51,167 nucleotides of DNA, taken from contig NZ_JAIRBM010000029.1 of the NCBI RefSeq assembly GCF_020089865.1, forward strand, positions 1-51,167, given 5' to 3'. Under the pieces are notes generated by a model. It was given only the letters and a program-made list of their open reading frames with translations. It made no database searches and was not told the origin of the DNA. Positions 9,169-17,899 of this stretch are shown here, piece after piece. The DNA comes from Microvirga puerhi (GTDB taxonomy: Bacteria > Pseudomonadota > Alphaproteobacteria > Rhizobiales > Beijerinckiaceae). The translations under genes were made by a program, and so were the position numbers. The stretch's first letter is position 1. Every line of letters starts with the position of its first letter.

Positions 9169-10311
9169 ATGAAATCGCGCTCCTGCATGCGCCGTGTCGC
9201 AGGTTTCGGCGGTGTCTTGCTTATCCATAGCATATTCAGTGTGGCGTCCTATGCCGCTGGGCCCAAGGTGGTGAGTGGGCCGAACTCCGATCCGAATTGT
9301 TTCGCGCCATGGACGGAGAATGTGAAGCTCTTCCAGTTTCAACGAAAAGCAGGGCCTTACAGAATAGCGCTCGCAAACGGCTTTATCGCCAACACGTGGC
9401 GTATTCAGATGATCAAGACCGCGAAGGCCTATGCGTCGCAGCCGGATGTGGCCGCGAAGCTGAAGGAGTTCAAGGTTGTGTCCACGGGCGAAGATGTCGC
9501 GGCGCAGATCGCAGCCGTCAATAACTTCATCGATTCTGGGTATGATGCGATCGTCGTCAATGCGCAAAATCCGACGGCCTTCAGGCCGGTCATCAAGCGC
9601 GCAAACGATGCCGGCGTGGTTCTCGTCGCATTCGACAATACGCTGGATACCGAGGACGCCATCAACGTCAACGTCGATCAGAAGGGGCTCGGCAGGTACT
9701 GGGCCGATTGGCTCGTCAAGAACCTGCCGAACGGCGGCAAGATTCTTGAAGTGCGCGGCGTATCCGGCACCTCAGTGGATCGAGACCGTCACGACGGCAT
9801 TCAAGAGGTCTTCAAGGCTTCTGGCAAGCCATGGGAGACTGTCGAGGTCCTTGGAAAATGGGACGACCCGACCGCCCAGAAGGTCACGGCCGATGCCATC
9901 GCCGTGCATAAGCACTTCGACGGGATGACCGCGCAGGGTGGGGACACGGGCGTTGTCCAGGCGATGATCGACGCCAAGCATCCGTTCGTCGCCTTCGGAG
10001 GCGAAACGGAGAACGGTTTTCGCAAGTTCTGCGCCAAGTACTCGGCAGATGGCCTGAAATGCGCGTCCGGTGGCACGGGGCCCGCTCAAGTGGCCGTTGC
10101 CATCAAGACAGCCATTGCGGCTCTGGAGGGCAATGTGGTGCCGCAATCGATCAAGCTGCCTCTTGCTCGAGTCGAGGATCCGAACCTCAAGGATGGTCAG
10201 GACTATTATTCCGAGCAATCCGACAACTTCTTTGTCGGGAACGCCTTCCCCACCTGTGGCATCAACTTCACCGCGCAGGAAATCATGGGACAGTCGGAGG
10301 CGAACCAATAA
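9169..10311 (+). CDS. Sugar-type ABC transporter, periplasmic binding protein
   Basis: This is a periplasmic binding protein of the ribose/galactose type (Peripla_BP_4 fold), which would capture a sugar or related polyol for the downstream importer. A basic, hydrophobic signal peptide ends near ASYA-AGPK. The body has the expected segments, for example IALANGFIANTWR at the first strand and VVNAQNPTAF and LVAFDNTLD where the ligand pocket lies. I start at 9169 rather than the upstream in-frame ATG at 9154, because the GGGAGGA ribosome-binding site (9156-9162) lies six bases before 9169 and overlaps the other start. That gives 380 residues. It is the first gene of a four-gene importer operon. 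The substrate cannot be read from the sequence. Confidence 0.9.
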   Translation: MKSRSCMRRVAGFGGVLLIHSIFSVASYAAGPKVVSGPNSDPNCFAPWTENVKLFQFQRKAGPYRIALANGFIANTWRIQMIKTAKAYASQPDVAAKLKEFKVVSTGEDVAAQIAAVNNFIDSGYDAIVVNAQNPTAFRPVIKRANDAGVVLVAFDNTLDTEDAINVNVDQKGLGRYWADWLVKNLPNGGKILEVRGVSGTSVDRDRHDGIQEVFKASGKPWETVEVLGKWDDPTAQKVTADAIAVHKHFDGMTAQGGDTGVVQAMIDAKHPFVAFGGETENGFRKFCAKYSADGLKCASGGTGPAQVAVAIKTAIAALEGNVVPQSIKLPLARVEDPNLKDGQDYYSEQSDNFFVGNAFPTCGINFTAQEIMGQSEANQ

Positions 10312-10383
10312 TGGACGCACTGCGCCCAGCGTCGCAGGTCATCCCGCGACGCGGCTTCCCGTCACGAACCGGATGAGTCCCTC

Positions 10384-11925
10384 ATGGCGTTCTTCCAGAT
10401 GGAAGGAGTGTCCAAGCGCTACGGCGGCGTCAGCGCCCTACAGAACGCGAGCCTCAGCGTGGAGATGGGCCGCATACACGCGATCCTGGGGGAGAACGGA
10501 GCCGGAAAATCGACCCTGATCAAAGTCATGTCCGGCGTCGTGACGCCTGACGAGGGACGGATGATCATGGAGGGTAGGGAGGTGCAGTTCGCCTCGCCCG
10601 CCGCCGCCAACCGTGCTGGAATTGCCTGCATTTTCCAGGAACTGTCGCTCCTCCCCGATCTGTCTGTCGCGGACAATATTTCCATCAGCAACCCGCCGAA
10701 GCATTTCGGCTTGATCGATCGAAAGGCTCAGCGCCGAATTGCTGAGGAAGCGCTCGCACGGGCTGGAGGACCGGACATTCATCCCCTGACGCTCGTCAAG
10801 GATTTGCCTCTCTCTCGGCGTCAGATCGTCGAGATCGCCAAGGCTCTGGCTCGCAAGCCGCGCATTCTGATCCTCGATGAGGCGACATCGGCGTTGGCAG
10901 CCGCGGACGTGGAGAAAGTCTACACGGTTCTTAAGCGCCTTCGATCCGAGAGACTTGCTCTGCTCTACATTTCCCATCGTATGCAAGAGATTGCCGAACT
11001 CGCCGATGATTGCACCGTCTTCCGCAACGGCCGGAACATCGCGACGTACAGGGCGGGTACGAAGTCCGACAATGAAGTCGTCGAGCTCATGATTGGGCGA
11101 GAATACAGTCACGTCTTCCCGCCAAAGCCGGACGTCGGACGACAGGAAACGCCAATTCTGCTTGAGGCCAGTGGCTTGTCCTGGACGAGCCGGATTAAAG
11201 ACATTTCATTCCGTGTACGCGCCGGCGAAGTTGTCGGTCTGGGAGGCTTGGATGGGCAGGGGCAGCGCGAATTGCTGCTCGCTTTGTTCGGTGTGCTCCG
11301 CGGGCTTTCGGGCGAGATCCGGATCGAGGGCAAACCCGTTTCCGTGGCAAGCCCCCACCGCGCGAAGGCCTCCGATCTGGGCATGGCTCTCATCCCGGAG
11401 GACCGTAAGACCGAGGGATTGATGCTGCCCATGTCCGTGCGGGACAATTTGTCCTTCGCGGCGCTCGGGCGCCTGTCGCATTTCGGCGTGATTGATCGGG
11501 ACGTCGAGAACACCGCCGTGGCAGACATGATCCGGCTCCTCGCGATCCGCGCGGATGGAACAGACATTCCCGTCGGGTCGCTTTCCGGAGGCAATCAGCA
11601 GAAGGTCCTGATAGCCAAATGGCTCATGATTACTCCCAGGATCATCCTTCTCAACGATCCTACGCGCGGCATCGATGTCGGAACGAAGCAGGAATTCTAT
11701 AAGCTTCTGCGTCAGCTGGCCGATGCCGGCAGGGCGATCATCTTCTATTCGACCGATTATGCCGAGTTGATCGGATGTTGCGACCGCGTTCTGGTGCTTT
11801 ATGGCGGCGCCATAAAGCGGGAGCTGGTGGGGAAGGAGATCACGGAACGCGCACTTGTCAGCAGTGCGCTCAACATTGGGCGCCAAGCAGAGGAGGCCGG
11901 CGAGAAGTCGGTCGCTGCCAGGTGA
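10384..11925 (+). CDS. Sugar-type ABC transporter, double ATPase subunit
   Basis: The 513-residue protein has two ABC cassettes in tandem, as in RbsA/MglA/XylG, and energises the importer on the cytoplasmic side. The N-terminal cassette has a good Walker A (GENGAGKST), an unusual signature region (PLSRRQIVEIAKAL) and a Walker B (ILILDEATSAL). The C-terminal cassette has the degenerate Walker A usual for this family (GLDGQGQRE), a canonical signature (LSGGNQQKV) and ILLNDPTRGIDVG. The ribosome-binding site before 10384 is weak; an in-frame ATG at 10399 is a possible alternative start. Its stop overlaps the GTG of the first permease. Substrate is unknown. Confidence 0.93.
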   Translation: MAFFQMEGVSKRYGGVSALQNASLSVEMGRIHAILGENGAGKSTLIKVMSGVVTPDEGRMIMEGREVQFASPAAANRAGIACIFQELSLLPDLSVADNISISNPPKHFGLIDRKAQRRIAEEALARAGGPDIHPLTLVKDLPLSRRQIVEIAKALARKPRILILDEATSALAAADVEKVYTVLKRLRSERLALLYISHRMQEIAELADDCTVFRNGRNIATYRAGTKSDNEVVELMIGREYSHVFPPKPDVGRQETPILLEASGLSWTSRIKDISFRVRAGEVVGLGGLDGQGQRELLLALFGVLRGLSGEIRIEGKPVSVASPHRAKASDLGMALIPEDRKTEGLMLPMSVRDNLSFAALGRLSHFGVIDRDVENTAVADMIRLLAIRADGTDIPVGSLSGGNQQKVLIAKWLMITPRIILLNDPTRGIDVGTKQEFYKLLRQLADAGRAIIFYSTDYAELIGCCDRVLVLYGGAIKRELVGKEITERALVSSALNIGRQAEEAGEKSVAAR

Positions 11926-12902
11926 GAGACTGGCGATACCACGTTGGCGAGAACAGAGACACGCTGCTCGCCTTTGCCGTATTCCTGATCATGTTCGGCA
12001 TTTATACCGGCAATCACCCGGCTGGCTTTACGGCAAACGTGGTGACGACGGCTGCCAACAAGGGCGTCATCCTTGCTCTTGTCGCCATGGCGCAGACCGC
12101 GGTCGTGTTGACTGCCGGAATCGACCTTTCGGTTGGAATGATCTTTCTGCTGGCCAATTGCCTCGCTTCGTGGATCGTCGTGGGTTCACCCGGAATGACG
12201 GCTCTCGGCCTCCTTGGTGTTCTTCTGGTGGGCTTGCTCTGTGGTGCGATCAATGGGCTCGTGGTGATCTTCGGGCGTCTGCAGCCGATCGTCACGACGA
12301 TCGCGACCGGTGCCGTCTATTTTGGTCTCGCGCTCTTCCTGAGGCCCGTTCCGGGGGGCGACGTGAATTCCGAGCTCGCCGATAGCCTGACGGGTCAGCT
12401 TCCCGGCGGCATTCCGGCGAGTCTCGTGGTGCTTTTTCTCATCATCCTGACAATTTGGCTGCCTTTCCGGCGTTCGGAAATCGGCCGTGCCGTCTATGCC
12501 GTAGGTTCGTCGGAGGCCGCCGCCTACATGTCCGGCGTGCCGGTCCGGAAAGCCAAATTCGTCGCCTATTGCCTGTCTGGCCTGTTCGCCGCCATGGGCG
12601 GTCTGTTCCTGACCTTCTTCACCTATTCCGGCGAAGCGTCAGCCGCCAACGGCGGTGCTTACACGCTTTATTCCATTGCCGCGGTCGTCTTAGGGGGCAT
12701 CTCGCTGTTCGGCGGTAAGGGGAGTGTCATCGGCGCCGTCTTCGGCGCGTTGATGTTCCGGACGATCGGGGATCTTCTCTTCGTCTTTGATCTGGAGCCG
12801 CTTTGGCAACCTCTCTTTCAAGGCGTCGTCCTCCTCCTGGCCGTCTCGCTCGGGTCGCTCAGGCTTTTCCAGATACGCAATCGCCTCGATCTGTTCGGAT
12901 GA
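11922..12902 (+). CDS. Sugar-type ABC transporter permease 1
   Basis: This is an inner-membrane permease of the BPD_transp_2 (RbsC-like) family, 326 residues with about eight to ten hydrophobic helices. Family segments include LTAGIDLSVG and the cytoplasmic coupling region VYAVGSSEAAAYMSG. The frame is open further upstream to 11775, but that part is antisense-like and Arg/Gly-rich. I place the start at the GTG at 11922, which overlaps the ATPase stop (GTGA) and gives the expected N terminus. It pairs with the next permease to form a heterodimeric channel. The specificity is unknown. Confidence 0.9.
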   Translation: MRDWRYHVGENRDTLLAFAVFLIMFGIYTGNHPAGFTANVVTTAANKGVILALVAMAQTAVVLTAGIDLSVGMIFLLANCLASWIVVGSPGMTALGLLGVLLVGLLCGAINGLVVIFGRLQPIVTTIATGAVYFGLALFLRPVPGGDVNSELADSLTGQLPGGIPASLVVLFLIILTIWLPFRRSEIGRAVYAVGSSEAAAYMSGVPVRKAKFVAYCLSGLFAAMGGLFLTFFTYSGEASAANGGAYTLYSIAAVVLGGISLFGGKGSVIGAVFGALMFRTIGDLLFVFDLEPLWQPLFQGVVLLLAVSLGSLRLFQIRNRLDLFG

Positions 12903-13876
12903 GTTCTGCAATGTCGATATTTGCCAAATCTCTCATTCGACATATCGATCCCGCAGTCGCCATTGCGTTCGGCTGCATCGCCGCTCTGCTGTTGTTCGGA
13001 AGCTTCTATTCCACGAGTTTCATATCGCCCGCGTTCCTGCTTCAGCAACTCAAGGTCGCGTCCTTTCTGGGAATCATCGCGACGGGTGCGATGATTGTCA
13101 TCCTGTTGGGACAGATAGACCTTTCCATTCCATGGTTGGTGGCCGTCGGAGGAATGATGTCGACGGCGATCGTCGGATGGCGGAGTCCGATGGGAGAAGT
13201 TCTCGCCATTCCGTTCGGTGTCCTGTGCGGCGTCGCATTCGGCCTCGTGAATGGATTCGCGGTTGCCTATCTTCGAATCCCCTCGATGATCATCACTCTC
13301 GCCGTCAACGCCGTGGCACAAGGGTTGATGGTTGTTCACACAGGCGGATTTTCTCCCCAGGATGCATCGTCCTTCGCAATGCGTTTCCTTGCGACGGGAA
13401 ACAGCCTGCTCGGCATTCCGAATGCCCTTCTTGTCTGGGCCGCTGTGGGTGGCGGGGCGACATTCCTGCTCTCCCGCACTGTCTTCGGCCGTGCTGTCTA
13501 CGGCATCGGGAATTCGGAGCGCGCCGTTTATTTGTCGGGCGTCAGGTCACAAAGAATCGTCATGCTCGCCTTCGCCCTTTCGGGCGGGCTTTCCGCCTTC
13601 GGCGGTGTGCTTCTTGCTGGCTATGCCAGCAAGGCTGCACAAGGCATGGGCGATGCCTATCTGCTTCCGGCCATCGCCGCCGTCGTTCTCGGTGGAACAT
13701 CAATCCTTGGTGGACGGGGAACTTACCTCGGCACGATCGCCGGCGTCATTCTCATCACACTCCTCCAATCGATCCTTTCCGTGATGCAGATCGAGGAGGC
13801 TGGCCGCCAGATCATCTACGGCGTCGTCATCATCCTAATGCTTCTGCTCTACGGACGAGAGCGCCGGGTTCAATAG
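12899..13876 (+). CDS. Sugar-type ABC transporter permease 2
   Basis: This is a second BPD_transp_2 permease, 325 residues. It has the family pattern LLGQIDLSIPWLVA, the coupling loop VYGIGNSERAVYLSG, and VLGGTSILGGRGTYLGT near the end. The ATG at 12899 overlaps the stop of the first permease (ATGA); the frame extends to 12803 but the added residues do not look like permease sequence. Two different permeases with one binding protein and one double ATPase make a complete carbohydrate-uptake-type (CUT2) importer. Nothing in the four proteins identifies the sugar. Confidence 0.9.
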   Translation: MSSAMSIFAKSLIRHIDPAVAIAFGCIAALLLFGSFYSTSFISPAFLLQQLKVASFLGIIATGAMIVILLGQIDLSIPWLVAVGGMMSTAIVGWRSPMGEVLAIPFGVLCGVAFGLVNGFAVAYLRIPSMIITLAVNAVAQGLMVVHTGGFSPQDASSFAMRFLATGNSLLGIPNALLVWAAVGGGATFLLSRTVFGRAVYGIGNSERAVYLSGVRSQRIVMLAFALSGGLSAFGGVLLAGYASKAAQGMGDAYLLPAIAAVVLGGTSILGGRGTYLGTIAGVILITLLQSILSVMQIEEAGRQIIYGVVIILMLLLYGRERRVQ

Positions 13877-14006
13877 CGGACGTCTGCTCGATCTTCCACA
13901 CGTCCTGCAGGCGTGCGGCCAAGCTGGCGGCTCGACCTAGCCACCTGGACAGTACCGCGACGATGCGGTCGCGAACAGAATGGCCCAAGCATCACGGAGG
14001 CATCTC

Positions 14007-14927
14007 ATGACAGCTTCGTCGTCCGTTCCTTCACTTGGCGCCGTTTCGGATCGTCTTGCGAGCCTCATCGGCGCCGTTTCTACCAGACTTGTGACGATTC
14101 ACGGTGGAAGGCGTGGCTCGTCGACCGGTATTCTCTGGCAGCCTGGGTTCGTCGTCGCTGCGGAAGAAGCGCTAGAGGCGGATGAGGATCTTACGATCGT
14201 CGATGCGGATGGTGCACAGCATGCTGCCACCCTGGTCGGTCGAGATCCAAGCACGGACATTGCGCTGCTTCGGACCGAGACGAGATCAGTTGCCGGTGAG
14301 CTTTCGGTAACATCGACGGATGCCATTCAGGTTGGCCATCTGGCCATTGTCGCAGGTCGGCGACGGGAAGGATTGGCGGCGATGCTTGGCATCGTGGCTC
14401 TGGCGGGTGGCTCCTGGCGAAGCTTGCGTGGGGGCACGATCGATCGGCTTATTCACTTGGATGTTCGCCCCGATCCTCATCTCGAGGGGGCTGCCGCGAT
14501 CGATGCGGAAGGGCGCGTATTCGGAATGATAGCGCTCGGGCCACGGGGGCGTGTCCTCGTCATTCCGTCGGAGACCATTGAGCGGGTTGTTCGGCAGTTG
14601 CGCGATCATGGCCGCATCGCACGTGGATATCTCGGGGTCGGTGTTCAGCCGCTGCGGGTTGACGAAGCGATTGCCGCGGCAGTCGGGCTTGAAGAGCCTC
14701 GAAGCCTTATGGTCGTGAGCGTGGATCCTGGAGCTCCAGGGGACAACGCAGGTCTCCGGCAAGGTGATGTCCTCATCGCATGGAACAAGCAGCCGCTGCG
14801 ATCGATCCGCGGCTTATATGCGCTTCTTGGAGCAGAGAGCGTCGGCCAGCCTGTCGAGCTGGGAGTTCTGCGCGCTGGCGAGCGGATCGCGCTCACGGCT
14901 CACATCCAGGAGCGGCCGCATCCGTGA
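14007..14927 (+). CDS. HtrA/DegP-like protein with PDZ domain, probably not a protease
   Basis: The 306-residue protein has a trypsin-like (HtrA) fold followed by one PDZ domain (about residues 206-300, starting RGYLGVGVQP). The fold is recognisable from STGILWQPGFVVAA, GRDPSTDIALLRTE and IDAEGRVFGMIAL. The catalytic motifs have gone: where HtrA has the histidine (TNxHV) this has AAEEAL, and where it has GNSGGP this has LEGAAAID. Only the aspartate region is kept. There is no signal peptide. A GGAGG site (13996-14000) six bases upstream selects 14007 over the in-frame ATG at 13980. Its stop overlaps the GTG of the LuxR-type regulator, so the two are coupled; a scaffold or sensing partner for that regulator is a possible role. 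Confidence 0.8.
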   Translation: MTASSSVPSLGAVSDRLASLIGAVSTRLVTIHGGRRGSSTGILWQPGFVVAAEEALEADEDLTIVDADGAQHAATLVGRDPSTDIALLRTETRSVAGELSVTSTDAIQVGHLAIVAGRRREGLAAMLGIVALAGGSWRSLRGGTIDRLIHLDVRPDPHLEGAAAIDAEGRVFGMIALGPRGRVLVIPSETIERVVRQLRDHGRIARGYLGVGVQPLRVDEAIAAAVGLEEPRSLMVVSVDPGAPGDNAGLRQGDVLIAWNKQPLRSIRGLYALLGAESVGQPVELGVLRAGERIALTAHIQERPHP

Positions 14928-15514
14928 AAAACGAACGCCGGACGGGAGAAGGCAGGTTGGTGCGCCGCGCCGCGCTCCTCATCGACAATCCCGATCTTGC
15001 CCGGCGGATCGCCGCGATGCTGGCCCAGAAGACGGAAATCGTGATCCTGCATGCGCCGGACAGGCCCGATGTCCTGATCACAGACCATCTTCCATCCGAT
15101 GTTCCAGTGCCAACAATCTTCCTCGGATCCCAGCCGGAGACTTTCGCAGCACGAGAGGCGGGAGTCGCCGGTATCCTGCCGGAAGACTGTTCTGCCACTG
15201 ATCTTGTGATCGCCATGGAGGCCGTCGTTCGCGGCTTTACGATCGTGCCTCAGGGGCTTGCGGACCAGAATGTATCCATGGCGGACAGTGGAGATGCGGA
15301 CCCGTCAAGGGAGGACGGTCTCCTCACGACCCGGGAAGTCGAGGTCCTGCGTCTGCTGGCAGAGGGAGCGTCCAACAAGCTGATTGCGCGGCGGCTCGGC
15401 ATTTCGATCCATACGGCCAAGTTTCATGTCGCGTCGATCGCAGCAAAGCTCGACGCCACCGGCAGAACCGATGCGGTGGCACAAGCGATTCGCCTCAAGC
15501 TTATTATGTTATGA
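14924..15514 (+). CDS. LuxR/NarL-family transcriptional regulator with atypical receiver
   Basis: The protein has about 196 residues. The C terminus is a clear LuxR-type helix-turn-helix (LTTREVEVLRLLAEG, then NKLIARRLGISIHTAKFHV). The N-terminal part resembles a response-regulator receiver: LLIDNPDLA at strand 1 and VLITDHLPS at strand 3, where an aspartate is kept. The usual second N-terminal acid and the conserved lysine (here GILPEDCS) are missing, so phosphorylation is uncertain. The GTG start at 14924 overlaps the stop of the HtrA-like gene; a GTG at 14960 with GGGAGAAGG upstream is an alternative. It is the last gene before the integrated element, whose left att site lies 61 bases beyond the stop. 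Confidence 0.85.
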   Translation: MKNERRTGEGRLVRRAALLIDNPDLARRIAAMLAQKTEIVILHAPDRPDVLITDHLPSDVPVPTIFLGSQPETFAAREAGVAGILPEDCSATDLVIAMEAVVRGFTIVPQGLADQNVSMADSGDADPSREDGLLTTREVEVLRLLAEGASNKLIARRLGISIHTAKFHVASIAAKLDATGRTDAVAQAIRLKLIML

Positions 15515-15575
15515 GGACAAGCGTGGCCGGGACATTGAACCAGGCGACCAGGTAATTCGCGCATTTTCAAGTTGG

Positions 15576-15591
15576 AATGGCGGAGAGGGGG
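15576..15591. repeat. attachment site, left copy (attL)
   Basis: This is the 16-bp direct repeat identical to 29185-29200. It holds the last 14 bases of tRNA-Ser, including CCA, on the minus strand. The adjacent element sequence (15592-15605) continues on the minus strand as a T-arm-like hairpin: stem GGGTC/GACCC and loop TGCGGCG. Confidence 0.85.
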
Positions 15592-15713
15592 TCCGCCGCA
15601 GACCCGGTTGCACACGTCCGTTGATATCCGTCATGCGTCGTAAAGCCTCGCCTTTTCAGCCGCTTAACGTCTGCTGCTGTCCACGCTTGTGCGCTACAAT
15701 CCAGCGTACCCGG

Positions 15714-15731
15714 TGGGGAAGGCGGTGGGGA
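15714..15731 (+). repeat. Element-end repeat, left copy
   Basis: The 18-bp sequence TGGGGAAGGCGGTGGGGA is identical and in the same orientation at 29113-29130, near the other end of the element. It lies between the left att core and the integrase start. Integrase arm-type binding is a possible role, but this is inference. Confidence 0.7.
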
Positions 15732-15738
15732 TGCGGTC

Positions 15739-16944
15739 ATGAACAGGCTCCACAAACTGAGCGCCAGGACGGTCGCCACACTGGACAGGCCAGGGCGGCA
15801 CTCAGATGGCGGCGGGCTCTATCTCTCCATCTCGCCGAGCGGTGCGCGCTCGTGGGTGTTCATGTGGAAAGTGGCAGGCAAGCGCCGCGAGATGGGCCTT
15901 GGCCCGCTCCGTGACGTTCCGCTCGCGAAGGCACGCCAGCGGGCGGCCGATGCCCGCCAGAAGCTTGTTGACGGCTTAGATCCCATTGCCGCGCGTGCCC
16001 GCCCCAAGGTGATGACCTTTGGCGAGGCGGCGGACGCGCTTATCAAAAGTATGTCCTCCTCTTGGCGCAACGAGAAGCATCGCGCCCAATGGGTGATGAC
16101 CCTGACGACCTACTGCGCGCCGCTGCGGGAAAAGCTGATCGATGCAGTGGCAACCGAGGATGTCCTCAACGTTCTGATGCCTCTTTGGACGACGAAGCCT
16201 GAGACCGCCTCACGCCTGCGGGGTCGCATCGAGCGCGTTTTCGACTTCGCGCAGGCACGGGGACAGAGGTCAGGCGAGAATCCGGCCCGCTGGCGTGGCC
16301 ATCTTGATGCGATCCTACCCAAGCGCGCCAAGCTGACGCGCGGCCATCACAAGGCCCTGCCTTTCACCGACGTGCCTGACTTCATGGCTGTCCTGCGGCA
16401 ACAGGAGGGTGTCGCTGCGCGCGCGCTGGAGTTCGCCATTCTGACGGCAGCCCGCTCGGGCGAGGTGCTAGGCGCGCGCTGGGACGAAATCGACCTTGAG
16501 CGCGGCCTCTGGACCGTGCCGAGAGAGCGCATGAAGGCCGGGCGCGAACACCGCGTGCCGCTCTCGGCGCGAAGCGTCGAGATCCTGCGCGAGCTGGAGC
16601 AAGTGCGCCTGAACGCCTTCGTATTTCCTGGCATGAAGCGAGAGAAGCCGCTCTCGGCGATGGCGTTGGAGATGGTGCTGCGCCGCATGAAGGTTGATGC
16701 GACGGTTCACGGATTCCGCAGCGCGTTTCGCGACTGGGCAGGCGAACGCACGTCGTTCCCGCGCGAGATTGCCGAAGCGGCACTCGCTCACCTTGTGGGC
16801 GACGCAATCGAGCGCGCTTACCGACGTGGGGACGCCCTGGAAAAGCGACGGCGGCTCATGGACGCCTGGGCGCGCTTCTGTGGGCCAATATCCGAAGCAC
16901 CGGTGGTTGTGCTCAAGCGGCATAGCACAGGAGTAGGCTCATGA
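15739..16944 (+). CDS. int: Tyrosine recombinase, P4-type integrase
   Basis: The 401-residue protein has the N-terminal domain typical of P4-like integrases (DGGGLYLSIS, then WVFMWKVAGKRREMGLG and a VPLAKARQRA helix). A central core-binding domain and a catalytic domain follow. Catalytic residues are R239 (TAARSGEV), H324 and R327 (VHGFRSAF), and the nucleophile Y361 (ERAYRRGD). All appear intact, so the protein is likely functional. It should recombine the element attP with the 3' end of tRNA-Ser(CGA); the 16-bp core lies about 150 bases upstream. Its stop overlaps the start of the next gene (ATGA). Confidence 0.95.
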   Translation: MNRLHKLSARTVATLDRPGRHSDGGGLYLSISPSGARSWVFMWKVAGKRREMGLGPLRDVPLAKARQRAADARQKLVDGLDPIAARARPKVMTFGEAADALIKSMSSSWRNEKHRAQWVMTLTTYCAPLREKLIDAVATEDVLNVLMPLWTTKPETASRLRGRIERVFDFAQARGQRSGENPARWRGHLDAILPKRAKLTRGHHKALPFTDVPDFMAVLRQQEGVAARALEFAILTAARSGEVLGARWDEIDLERGLWTVPRERMKAGREHRVPLSARSVEILRELEQVRLNAFVFPGMKREKPLSAMALEMVLRRMKVDATVHGFRSAFRDWAGERTSFPREIAEAALAHLVGDAIERAYRRGDALEKRRRLMDAWARFCGPISEAPVVVLKRHSTGVGS

Positions 16945-17501
16945 GAAAAAGCCGCGAAAAGCAGCTTGAAGAGCAGTTCTCGCACCTCAGCGACGATGAA
17001 TATCAGGCCCTCCTGAGAAGGCATCGGATTGTTCCGCTGGCTAAGGTGGATATAGCCCTTGAAGCGGGGGACGAAGCAACCATCGCTGAATACCTTGCGC
17101 TCTCGCCTGTACCCGATCACGAGACGATCCTGCGTCTTGCTGGACAGGGCGACATGGCAACCCTGTCCGACTACCTGAATCGCACGCCGGGCCCCAATTC
17201 GACAACAATCCAGCGACTCGCAAGGATGCTTGATCCAGGATTGAATGGCGATCCTGACTGGCAGTTGGTTTTCCGGAGGCGCAGGGCCGGAAACCCGGTT
17301 GCAGCCGATGAGGCAATGATGAACCTCATCTGGGTGGGGAATGAAGCCATCGAGCGTTATGAGAGTCTGATAAGAGACGGTCATAATTCGCGAGGTCTTT
17401 GGAAAAGGGTTCGAGGTGAGATTGGCGACAAGCATCGCCTCAAAGACAGGACGGTGCTCAAAGCGATTGCTGAAGTAAGAGCACTACGACGCGCCAAGTA
17501 G
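16941..17501 (+). CDS. Hypothetical protein coupled to the integrase
   Basis: I do not recognise this 186-residue protein. It is charged and helical in appearance, without signal peptide or membrane segment. It starts with a basic patch (MRKSREKQLEEQ) and contains a repeated pattern of short helices (EYLALSPVPDHETILRL followed by DYLNRTPGPNSTTIQRL), suggesting two tandem helical units of about 30 residues. The ATGA overlap with the integrase stop shows the two are co-translated. A role linked to excision or regulation of the element is only inferred from position. Confidence 0.65.
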   Translation: MRKSREKQLEEQFSHLSDDEYQALLRRHRIVPLAKVDIALEAGDEATIAEYLALSPVPDHETILRLAGQGDMATLSDYLNRTPGPNSTTIQRLARMLDPGLNGDPDWQLVFRRRRAGNPVAADEAMMNLIWVGNEAIERYESLIRDGHNSRGLWKRVRGEIGDKHRLKDRTVLKAIAEVRALRRAK

Positions 17502-17644
17502 GACGTAGTTCCTCGCATTCTAATACCCTGATGAATGCACCTGTTCGCTGATGATGATCCGTCCTAATCGGCCCAATGTCGCCAGGCGTCCGGGCAGTCC
17601 CGTGACGTGCTGTCGGGAGCTGTCCCGGATCAAAGGAGGGCTCC

Positions 17645-17854
17645 TTGACGACCAAGGATCAAACTCCCGAATTTGTCGGTCTCTCGGTTCGGGAAACCGC
17701 CAAGAAATCTGGCTGCGGACGCAGCATCGTCTATGAGGCGATTGCCAGCGGCCGCCTCCGCGCCAAGAAACTCGGACGCCGCACCATCGTGCTGGAGCAC
17801 GACCGCCAGTCGTGGCTCGACTCCCTTCCGGCTGTGAAGGCGACTGCACAGTAG
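17645..17854 (+). CDS. Small helix-turn-helix protein (AlpA/excisionase-like)
   Basis: The 69-residue protein has a MerR-type winged helix-turn-helix (VGLSVRETAKKSGCGRSIVY, then a GRLRAKKLGRRTIV wing). This pattern occurs in AlpA, excisionases and DNA-binding proteins that control integrase genes. The start is a TTG, supported by an AAAGGAGG site (17632-17639) five bases upstream. In P4-like elements the AlpA-type protein favours excision, so this is the best candidate for the directionality factor of the island. It could also be a simple repressor. Confidence 0.7.
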   Translation: MTTKDQTPEFVGLSVRETAKKSGCGRSIVYEAIASGRLRAKKLGRRTIVLEHDRQSWLDSLPAVKATAQ

Positions 17855-17865
17855 CGCAAAGAAAA

Positions 17866-17884
17866 GCCCGGCTGGAAGCCGGGC
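17866..17884 (-). terminator. Stem-loop after the helix-turn-helix gene
   Basis: A perfect 7-bp stem (GCCCGGC/GCCGGGC) with a 5-base loop lies just after the stop at 17854. The T-rich tail (TTTTCTTT) is on the minus-strand side, so as a rho-independent terminator it would work best leftwards. It may act in both directions. Confidence 0.45.
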
Positions 17885-17899
17885 ATAAGGTTATTGACA

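Noticed and set aside
11775..12902. Permease 1 starting at 11775
   Set aside because: The extra residues overlap the ATPase gene and are Arg/Gly-rich. The GTG at 11922 at the ATPase stop gives a normal permease N terminus.
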